Assembly (NCBI RefSeq): GCF_011299575.1
Contig: NZ_CP049863.1
Coordinates: forward strand, 2,480,001-2,544,000
Length of the DNA stretch: 64,000 nt
DNA from: Leucobacter viscericola
Lineage (GTDB): Bacteria > Actinomycetota > Actinomycetes > Actinomycetales > Microbacteriaceae
Direction of reading: 5' to 3'
Shown here: positions 55,556 to 64,000 of the stretch, in pieces
Layout of the letters: every line of letters starts with the position of its first letter
Numbering within the stretch: position 1 is the first letter of the stretch
Made by a program: the position numbers and the translations under genes
The notes under the pieces: model-generated
The model's input: only the letters and a program-made list of their open reading frames with translations
Databases searched by the model: none
What the model was told of the DNA's origin: nothing

Positions 55556-56686
55556 ATGAAGATTGCATTCATTAAGACCGCCGCTGTGGTCGCAGCCAGT
55601 TCGCTACTGCTCGTCGGGTGCTCCGGCGATACGAAGCCGAGTGAGCCGGTCACGCCAATCTCTAAGCCCGTTGCGGGTGAGGTGGCCGACGGTGTTCTCA
55701 AGGGATACTCGGTCACATACGCCGGTGATGGTGGCACGACGCAGGACGCGCAGATGTCGGCGCTCTTCACCCCCTTTGCCGAGACCTCGGGTGTGAAGTT
55801 CAACCAGGATTCGCCGCAGACACTCGCGAAGATCCAATCGCAGGTTGAATCCGGCAACATTCAGTGGGACTTCATCTCGTCCTTCGGCGACGCAATTGCT
55901 CGCGAGTGCGGCACACTCTTCGAGAAGCTTGATCTCTCGAAGCTCGACACCTCCAACGTTCCCGAGTCGCTCATGGGCGGTACTGAATGTGGCGTGCCCT
56001 CCATCGTCTACGGCACGGTGCTCGCTTACGATGCCGACAAGTTCAAGGCGGGCGCCCCGAAGAACTGGGCCGATTTCTTTGACGTGAAGAAGTTCCCCGG
56101 AACCCGTGCGATCTACAGCGGCGACGGCAAGATCGACGGATCCACCGTGCAGGCCGCCGCGCTCGCCGCGGGCTGGAACCCCGCCTTCGAAGACTGGTCA
56201 AACGACTGGGCCGAGAAGGGCCTCGACAAGATTGACTCGATTAAAGACAGCGTTGTGTTCTACAGCACTGGCGCGCAGGCGCAGCAGATGCTCGAATCGG
56301 GCGAGGCCGCCATGGGAAGCGTGTGGAGCGGTCGTGCCCTGGCTGCCGCCAAGAACGGCGCCCCCGTTGAGGTCGCCTGGGATCAGTGGGTGTCGCTCAT
56401 CGACTACTTCGCCATCGTGAAGGGCACCAAGAATTCAGAGGAAGCGTACTACGCCATTAACTACGCGCTGGGTGCGGATCAGCAGGCCGCCTGGGTTGAG
56501 GCCAGCGGATACTCGCCGACCAACGTAAACGCAAAGCCGAAGGTGGACGAACTCACCCAGAGCTACATCCTCACGACTCCGGAACGACAGAAGACCGGTG
56601 TTGAGCTTGCGCTCGCTTTCTGGTCAGACAACGACACGGTGACTCCGCTGCAGGATCGCTGGGCCGCCCTGGTCGCTGGCGCCTAA
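55556..56686 (+). CDS. potD: Polyamine-type ABC transporter substrate-binding lipoprotein
   Basis: Protein of 376 residues with lipobox LLLVGCSG and a PotD/PotF periplasmic fold (FISSFGDAIARECGTLFEKL; CGVPSIVYGTVLAYDADKF; YSTGAQAQQMLESGEAAMG). It captures a polyamine or similar small cation outside the membrane. Gene order binding protein, two permeases, ATPase is the usual one for this importer class. Confidence 0.85.
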   Translation: MKIAFIKTAAVVAASSLLLVGCSGDTKPSEPVTPISKPVAGEVADGVLKGYSVTYAGDGGTTQDAQMSALFTPFAETSGVKFNQDSPQTLAKIQSQVESGNIQWDFISSFGDAIARECGTLFEKLDLSKLDTSNVPESLMGGTECGVPSIVYGTVLAYDADKFKAGAPKNWADFFDVKKFPGTRAIYSGDGKIDGSTVQAAALAAGWNPAFEDWSNDWAEKGLDKIDSIKDSVVFYSTGAQAQQMLESGEAAMGSVWSGRALAAAKNGAPVEVAWDQWVSLIDYFAIVKGTKNSEEAYYAINYALGADQQAAWVEASGYSPTNVNAKPKVDELTQSYILTTPERQKTGVELALAFWSDNDTVTPLQDRWAALVAGA

Positions 56687-56760
56687 TCCGCTTGTGCGTG
56701 GGGCCCGGTTCTGGGGCCCCATGCGTCCTTCCGTATTGAGAGAGTGTTGAGGTCATCAAC

Positions 56761-57699
56761 ATGGCAAGTGCGCCAGAAACTCGGCAGTTTTCAACGCTGT
56801 CGACGCAGGCGATCAGGGTAAATGAGACCGGATCCCAGAAGAAACGGATGAAGCTCGGCAAGGGCGGACCGCTTCTTCTCGCGCTGCTCCCCGCCCTCAT
56901 CGTGCTGGGTATCTTCTACTTCTACCCGATGCTCACCGTGCTCGTCGCCGCGTTCACCTACCCAGAGGCGGGTCTGCAGAACTTTGAGTGGTTCTTTGGG
57001 CAGCCCGTGAACGTCGCGGTGCTCACCCGCACCATCACCACGAGCTTCTGGGTCATGCTGGTCTGCCTCGTGATGGCGTTCCCCTTCGCCTTTTTTATGA
57101 CGATCGTGAAGCCTGCAACCAGAAACATGCTCATGCTAATTGTGCTGATCCCGTTCTGGACCAGTATGGTCGTGCGCACCTTCGCTTGGGTTGTGCTGCT
57201 GCAGGATTCCGGGCCGATTGGGCAGTTCATGAAGCTGTTCGGGGTTGAGCAGCTCGGGATCATGCGCACCCCAACCGCCGTGCTGATTGGCATGGCGCAG
57301 GTGCTCCTGCCGTTTGTGGTGCTGCCGATGTACGCGACGATGTCGAAGATCGACACGCGCCTGCTGACCGCTGCGCGCAGTCTCGGTGCGCGACCGGCGA
57401 AGGCGTTTGTGTCCGTGTATCTGCCGCTCGCGCTGCCCGGTGTTGCCTCTGGTGCGCTCCTTAGTTTTGTGATGGCGCTCGGGTTCTACATCACCCCGGC
57501 GATGCTCGGCAGTTCGCGCGACGCGTTCCTGTCGACGCTGATCCAGGGTCAGGTGCAGGGCCTCGCGCAGTGGGGCTACGGCGCGGTCATCGGATTCGTG
57601 CTGTTGTTCGTCACGCTGGTGATCCTCGGCCTCGCCGCCTGGATCGGCAAAAAGACCGGCGGATCAGTGCAAGACATGGTGGGCGGGAGTAAAGCATGA
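56761..57699 (+). CDS. potB: Polyamine-type ABC transporter permease 1
   Basis: Protein of 312 residues, six helices, with the EAA loop AARSLGARPAKAFVSVYLPL. It follows the binding-protein gene by 74 bases and overlaps the second permease gene by four bases. Confidence 0.87.
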   Translation: MASAPETRQFSTLSTQAIRVNETGSQKKRMKLGKGGPLLLALLPALIVLGIFYFYPMLTVLVAAFTYPEAGLQNFEWFFGQPVNVAVLTRTITTSFWVMLVCLVMAFPFAFFMTIVKPATRNMLMLIVLIPFWTSMVVRTFAWVVLLQDSGPIGQFMKLFGVEQLGIMRTPTAVLIGMAQVLLPFVVLPMYATMSKIDTRLLTAARSLGARPAKAFVSVYLPLALPGVASGALLSFVMALGFYITPAMLGSSRDAFLSTLIQGQVQGLAQWGYGAVIGFVLLFVTLVILGLAAWIGKKTGGSVQDMVGGSKA

Positions 57700-58511
57700 A
57701 CGAGATCAGGCCCCTAACAAAGTTTCTGCTCGGTGTTGTCGCCACGATCGTTGCGATCTGGCTTGTGGCGCCCATGTTCATCGTGTTCCCGATCTCGTTC
57801 TCGGCTGACGCGAGCTTCCAGTTCCCGCCGCGTGAGTGGTCGACGGTCTGGTACGAGTCCTTCTTCACGAAGCCCGCTTGGACGCAGGCGCTCGGCAACT
57901 CAGTGCTGATCGGCTTGATTGTGGCGGTTGTCGGCACCTCGCTCGGCACCATCGCCGCGATTGCGATCAACCGTTCGGAGAGCCGCTTCGCGGGGTGGGC
58001 CTCGACCGCGATGCTGACCCCGATGATCGTTCCGCCCATCATTGCGGGTGCTGGCATCTACACCTTCTTCTTGAAGACAGGACTCGTTGGCACCATCTTC
58101 GGGTTCGTCATGGTGCACGTTGCGCTGGCGTTTCCACTCGTGGTGATCGCGGTGAACGCGAGTCTGTCTGGGTACGATCGCAGTCTTGAGTTGGCGGCAG
58201 CGAGCCTCGGGGCAGGGCGCCTGAAGACCTTCTTCACGGTCACCGTGCCGCTCATCGCGCCGGGCGTCGCGGCGGGTGCCGTGTTTGCCTTCGTCACGAG
58301 TTTTGACGAGGTGATCGTGTCGCAGTTCATGGTGTCGCCATCGTTGCAGACGCTGCCGATCATGATGTACTCCAGCGTCACGCGCACCACCGATCCCACG
58401 ATCGCGGCAGCGGCTTCGCTGATCCTCGGCGCCATCATCCTCGCCTTTGTGCTCTTCCAGTTTGTCGTCACCCCGCTGGCGCGCCGCTCGCGCAACCGCA
58501 CGGCTGCCTAG
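57696..58511 (+). CDS. potC: Polyamine-type ABC transporter permease 2
   Basis: Protein of 271 residues, six helices, EAA loop AAASLGAGRLKTFFTVTVPL. Partner of the preceding permease; both contact the ATPase encoded next. Confidence 0.87.
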   Translation: MNEIRPLTKFLLGVVATIVAIWLVAPMFIVFPISFSADASFQFPPREWSTVWYESFFTKPAWTQALGNSVLIGLIVAVVGTSLGTIAAIAINRSESRFAGWASTAMLTPMIVPPIIAGAGIYTFFLKTGLVGTIFGFVMVHVALAFPLVVIAVNASLSGYDRSLELAAASLGAGRLKTFFTVTVPLIAPGVAAGAVFAFVTSFDEVIVSQFMVSPSLQTLPIMMYSSVTRTTDPTIAAAASLILGAIILAFVLFQFVVTPLARRSRNRTAA

Positions 58512-58557
58512 CCCGCAGCATCAGACGACCACACTTCGTTAGACAGGAACCTTGAAC

Positions 58558-59630
58558 ATGACCGCAGAAACGATCCTCGACCTGAATGGTCTGTCGAAGA
58601 TCTACGGTGAGGCAATCGCGCTCAACGAGATCGATCTTGAGGTGAAAGAGGGGAGTTTCTCACCTTTCTTGGTCCGTCAGGATCGGGCAAAACCACCACG
58701 CTCAACCTGATCGCGGGATTCCTTGAGCCCTCCTCCGGCAGCATGCTGTTAAACGGCACACCGCTCGAGAAGCTGCGCGCGCACGAGCGCAACCTGGGTG
58801 TGGTGTTTCAGCACTACGCACTGTTTCCGCACATGACCGTCGCAGACAACGTCGCGTACCCGCTCAAGCAGCGCAAGATTGCGAAGGCCGAGCGCGAGCG
58901 TCTCGTGGCCGAGGCGCTCGAGATGGTGCGCTTGTCGCAGTACGCCGACCGGTTTCCGAAACAGCTATCTGGCGGTCAGCAGCAGCGAGTTGCCCTTGCG
59001 CGCGCGGTTGTCTACCGCCCGCCGATCCTGCTCATGGATGAACCTCTGGGCGCCCTCGACAAGAAACTGCGCGAGTGGTTGCAACTTGAGCTGCGCCGCA
59101 TTCACCGCGAGCTCGGCTCGACGTTCATTTACGTCACCCACGACCAAGAAGAGGCGCGCGTGCTGTCGGATCGCATTGCGGTCTTCAACGAGGGCCGAAT
59201 CGAGCAGATCGGCACTGCGCACGAACTCTACGCGGCCCCCAAGACGCTGTTTGTGGCGAAATTCATTGGTGAGTCCAGCGTGTTTAAGGGGGCCATCGTC
59301 GACGGCAAGGTGTCGGCGGGAGACCTGAAGGTGGCCGGGGTTGGTTCGGTCGGGATCGACCGCGGCGCAGTTGTCGTTCGCCCCGAAAAGCTTGAGGTCG
59401 CTGACGCCGCGGATCCTGCGCTCAGCCCCGAGGCAACGAACCGGGTGCCGGGCACGATCGAAGACATCGTGTTCTTGGGGTCGGCGGTGAAGTACAACGT
59501 GACGACCGCGCTGGGCGAAGCGGTGGTGCGTGTCTCAGAAGAACGGGCCCTCGACGCGAAGATTGGCGACGCGGTTGTTGTCGCCTGGCGCACCGAAGAC
59601 GCGGTGATGCTCGCCGACGACGGTTCGTAG
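58558..59630 (+). pseudogene. potA: Polyamine-type ABC ATPase, interrupted by a one-base frameshift
   Basis: The first frame starts at ATG 58558 and reads ILDLNGLSKIYGEAIALNEI, then VKEGSF; the continuation LGPSGSGKTTTLNLIAGF is one base out of register. The break lies at about 58654-58662 (GTTTCTCACC), just before Walker A. Downstream everything is intact: Q-loop VVFQHYALFPH, signature QLSGGQQQRVALARA, Walker B ILLMDEPLGALD and a TOBE domain. The ORF from 58743 alone would lack Walker A. One added base restores a normal 357-residue PotA. Confidence 0.85.
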
Positions 59631-59723
59631 GCGGGCACCCGCCCCGCCCCGCCCCTGCCGCTCCGGGCCGCGGCGTCCCCGCCCGCTCCCGCCCCGCCCG
59701 GCCGCTCCCGCCCCCGCCGCCCC

Positions 59724-59786
59724 AATCCGGTGTAGCCATATTGCTAGTTGAACCCACGCCAACTAGCAATATGGCTACACCGGATT
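59724..59786. repeat. Long palindrome, probable family member 3
   Basis: Perfect 27-base arms (59724-59750 and 59760-59786), loop of nine bases. The arms keep the TCnGGTGT start of the other members but differ in the loop. It follows a C-rich low-complexity stretch (59635-59723) after the potA stop. Confidence 0.9.
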
Positions 59787-59824
59787 TTGCGTTTCACGGC
59801 CACGCCGCTGAGTAAATCCTGAGA

Positions 59825-61856
<2,032 letters not shown>

Positions 61857-61858
61857 CC

Positions 61859-63436
61859 ATGTCGAACGAGGAACAGCGAACGCCAGGGGAAGACCCGATC
61901 GGTGACGAGGTTCCTGCGGCGGGGTCGGCGGCGAATGCTGCCGGCCCCGCGCCGGAAGAGGGCCTCACGGTAGACGACATTTTGGGCGCGGAACAGAACG
62001 AGGATGCACTCGCGGCAGACTCGGAGGGCGCGGCAGCAGCCCCGTCCGGTGCACCCGAAGACTTCTACCTTGAAGACCTGCGCCGCATCACCGCGGAGTA
62101 CGCCAACTACCGTAAGCGCACAGAAGCGAACGCCGCCATTGAGAAGCAGCGCCTCACCGCGGCAGTGGTAAGCCCACTGCTCACAGTGCTCGATGATTTT
62201 GATCGGGCCGAGGCACACGGCGATCTTGAAGAGGGATCGGCGTTCGCTACGATCGCGCAGAAGGTTCGGGGCGCACTCGAGCGTTTTGGTCTTGAGAGCT
62301 TTGGCGAGGTGGGCGAACTATTTGACCCACAACTGCACGAAGCGATTGCCCAGGTGCCGGTTCCCGGCACTGAGCAGCACACTGTATTAGATGTAATTGA
62401 GCGGGGGTACCGGCTCGGTGATGTCGAGTTGCGCCCCGCCAAAGTAGCGGTGGCGGTGGGGCAGATGGCTAGTCAAGATTGGCTTGAAAAGGACTTCTAC
62501 CAGATCCTTGGGGTGTCGAAAGATGCTAGCGAGGCCGAGCTGAAGAAGACCTACCGGAAGCTGGCGCGACAGCACCACCCCGACTCCAACGAGGGCAACC
62601 CCGCGGCCGAGGCGAAGTTCAAGGAGATCAGCGAGGCCTACTCGGTGCTCTCCGACAAGGACCAGCGTGCGGAGTACGACCAGATTCGTGCGATGCGCTC
62701 GGGCGGCGCCCGCTTCACCTCGGGTGGTGGTGGCGGCAACCAGGGCTTCGAAGATGTCTTTGGTGGCATGTTTGGTGGCGGCGGCGGTGGCCGTGGTCAG
62801 CAGTACAGCTACCAGCAGGCTGGCGGGCAGAGCTTTGAAGATCTGTTCGGCATGTTTGGTGGTGGCGCGGGTGCTCCGCGCGGACCTCAGAAGGGTCGCG
62901 ACGTTCAGGCCTCCACGACACTCGACTTCGAGACCGCGGTGAACGGCAAGACTGTCACGCTGCAGTCTGAGGCAGGCACGGTCAAGGTAAAGATTCCAGC
63001 GGGCGTATCCGATGGTCAGAAGATCAAGGTGCGCGGCAAGGGCGAGATGAGCCCGAACGGTGGCCCGGCTGGCGACATCATCTTGACCGTGAGCGTGCGT
63101 AAGCACCCGGTGTTCGAGCGCGACGGCCAAAATCTGCGGCTGAAGCTGCCGGTCACCTTTTCCGAGGCGGCCCTGGGCGCAACGGTTGAGGTGCCGACAC
63201 TCGGTGGCGATCCCGTGCGTTTGAAGGTGCAGCCCGGCACCCCGAGCGGCCGCGTGCTGCGTGTGAAGGGCCGCGGAGTGAAGAGCGCAAAGGGACTCGG
63301 CGACCTGCTCGCCGAGGTTCAGATTGTTGTTCCTTCGCACCTCTCAGACGAGGCCCGTGCGGCGCTTGAGGCGTTCCGCGAGGTCGAACCACAGGAGAAC
63401 CCGCGCGAGGATCTGCTCGCCCGGGCGAAGAGTTAA
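61859..63436 (+). CDS. GrpE-DnaJ read as one ORF (fusion or one-base frameshift)
   Basis: A 525-residue frame. Residues 1-60 are an acidic tail; 60-200 are the GrpE nucleotide exchange factor (YLEDLRRITAEYANYRKRTE; GYRLGDVELRPAKVAVAVG). Residue 203 is a Met that begins DnaJ: DFYQILGVSKDASEAEL, HPD in ARQHHPDSNE, a Gly-rich linker without CxxCxGxG zinc repeats, and a CbpA-type C-terminal domain. One added base near 62459 would end GrpE at TAG 62470-62472, overlapping an ATG DnaJ start at 62465, the usual arrangement. Two nearby genes also lack one base, so the fusion is doubtful. Confidence 0.85.
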   Translation: MSNEEQRTPGEDPIGDEVPAAGSAANAAGPAPEEGLTVDDILGAEQNEDALAADSEGAAAAPSGAPEDFYLEDLRRITAEYANYRKRTEANAAIEKQRLTAAVVSPLLTVLDDFDRAEAHGDLEEGSAFATIAQKVRGALERFGLESFGEVGELFDPQLHEAIAQVPVPGTEQHTVLDVIERGYRLGDVELRPAKVAVAVGQMASQDWLEKDFYQILGVSKDASEAELKKTYRKLARQHHPDSNEGNPAAEAKFKEISEAYSVLSDKDQRAEYDQIRAMRSGGARFTSGGGGGNQGFEDVFGGMFGGGGGGRGQQYSYQQAGGQSFEDLFGMFGGGAGAPRGPQKGRDVQASTTLDFETAVNGKTVTLQSEAGTVKVKIPAGVSDGQKIKVRGKGEMSPNGGPAGDIILTVSVRKHPVFERDGQNLRLKLPVTFSEAALGATVEVPTLGGDPVRLKVQPGTPSGRVLRVKGRGVKSAKGLGDLLAEVQIVVPSHLSDEARAALEAFREVEPQENPREDLLARAKS

Positions 63437-63453
63437 GCAAGGGAGTTCACACC

Positions 63454-63873
63454 ATGTCGATGCCGCGAATGGATCGGTTCACGCCCGTCTTTGCGATCGC
63501 GGCGGCGGCTGAACTCGCCGGAATGCATCCGCAGACGCTGCGGCAGTACGACCGAATCGGGCTCGTATCGCCGCAGCGTACGCGGGGCAACACCCGCAGA
63601 TACTCACTGCACGATGTCACCCAGCTGCGCGAGGTCGCAAGACTCTCGGCTGAGGGGCTCAGCCTCGAGGGCATTCGGCGAGTGCTGCAGCTCGAAGACA
63701 AAGTGCAGGCCCTCGAAGAGCGTGTGCACCAGCTCGAGCGTGCGCTCGCGGAGGAACGCCTTATGCGCCCGGAGCGTCGTGTGTTCGCCGCGGGATCCGC
63801 GGGCGAGGTCGTGACGCTGCGTCGCGGCACACGAGTGCGGCGAAACGCTGAGGTTGTTGTTTGGAAGCCGTAG
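63454..63873 (+). CDS. hspR: HspR, MerR-family heat-shock repressor
   Basis: Protein of 139 residues. MerR HTH AAAAELAGMHPQTLRQYDRI followed by RTRGNTRRYSLHDV, then a coiled-coil (LEDKVQALEERVHQLERAL). HspR binds HAIR elements with DnaK as co-repressor; three such elements are in this window (one at clpB, two at dnaK). It is the last gene of the dnaK operon and so subject to its own control. Confidence 0.95.
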   Translation: MSMPRMDRFTPVFAIAAAAELAGMHPQTLRQYDRIGLVSPQRTRGNTRRYSLHDVTQLREVARLSAEGLSLEGIRRVLQLEDKVQALEERVHQLERALAEERLMRPERRVFAAGSAGEVVTLRRGTRVRRNAEVVVWKP

Positions 63874-64000
63874 CCGGAGCCGCCAACGAAGGCACCATCG
63901 AAGCGATCGAGGCACTGTTCGCACAGCTTTCGCGAGAGCCCGATCTCGATGCGCCAGAACTGCAGGCCCACGATTCAGCCGACACCCTGCTACTTCGTAC
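63861..64000 (+). CDS. Partial gene downstream of hspR, cut by the window end
   Basis: The frame opening at TTG 63861 (GAGG at 63850-63853) runs to the window end, reading AANEGTIEAIEALFAQLSRE. It overlaps hspR by 13 bases. Too little is visible to name a family. Confidence 0.4.
   Translation, partial: MEAVAGAANEGTIEAIEALFAQLSREPDLDAPELQAHDSADTLLLR

Overview
The window looks like a chromosomal segment of a high-GC Gram-positive bacterium of the Microbacteriaceae, most like Leucobacter. This rests on the high GC content, frequent GTG starts, HspR with HAIR (heat-shock) operators, actinobacterial two-component and LuxR regulators, and secreted proteins carrying a triple SLH-like module. The genus is inferred from gene content, not from a search.

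Layout. 1-14 kb is an aromatic-acid catabolic block: the beta-ketoadipate genes pcaD, pcaC and pcaIJF, an IclR regulator, a PcaK-type transporter, pobA with its own IclR regulator, and then a shikimate/quinate module (TetR, 3-dehydroshikimate dehydratase, a shikimate dehydrogenase paralogue, an MHS transporter). Together they funnel 4-hydroxybenzoate, protocatechuate and shikimate-type compounds to succinyl-CoA and acetyl-CoA; pcaHG and pcaB are not in the window. Paired palindromes mark likely operators of each regulator. 14-30 kb holds a large LuxR-type ATPase regulator, a run of three adjacent hairpins with no gene, an N-domain-less ClpB under a HAIR element, an aldo/keto reductase followed by tandem repeats, a TrmH-type methyltransferase, an ABC exporter, an amine oxidase/OCD-like pair under a TetR repressor, and the DNA alkylation repair pair ada-alkA/ogt.

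30-38 kb is accessory: a cell-wall anchored surface protein with an LAHTG sorting motif, a broken second copy of the 3' end of ogt, an ImmA/XRE pair with a divergent small HTH protein, a tail-spike-like beta-helix protein, tRNA-Gly(CCC), and two AT-richer phage-like genes (the second a metallophosphoesterase). No integrase, transposase or capsid gene was seen. 38-53.5 kb holds a catalytically degenerate beta-lactamase-fold lipoprotein, a DUF2470-heme oxygenase fusion, a PIF1-like helicase, a sensor kinase (frameshifted) with its response regulator, and three secreted proteins sharing the SLH-like module (DUF4822, RCC1-propeller and LRR types).

53.9-59.6 kb is an amine oxidase plus polyamine-type ABC importer operon, whose ATPase gene is frameshifted. 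59.8-64 kb is the dnaK heat-shock operon under two HAIR elements, in which grpE and dnaJ are read as one continuous ORF, followed by hspR. Three genes (sensor kinase, potA, grpE/dnaJ) are each explained by one missing base, so the fusion needs checking against reads before it is believed.

The most unusual structures are: (1) two loci where a cargo gene lies between an intact gene and a second copy of that gene's 3' end (pcaF around a DUF4143 ATPase, ogt around the surface protein); (2) a family of 63-64 bp intergenic palindromes whose arms vary with compensating changes; (3) three back-to-back hairpins at 17.5 kb; and (4) the grpE-dnaJ fusion.
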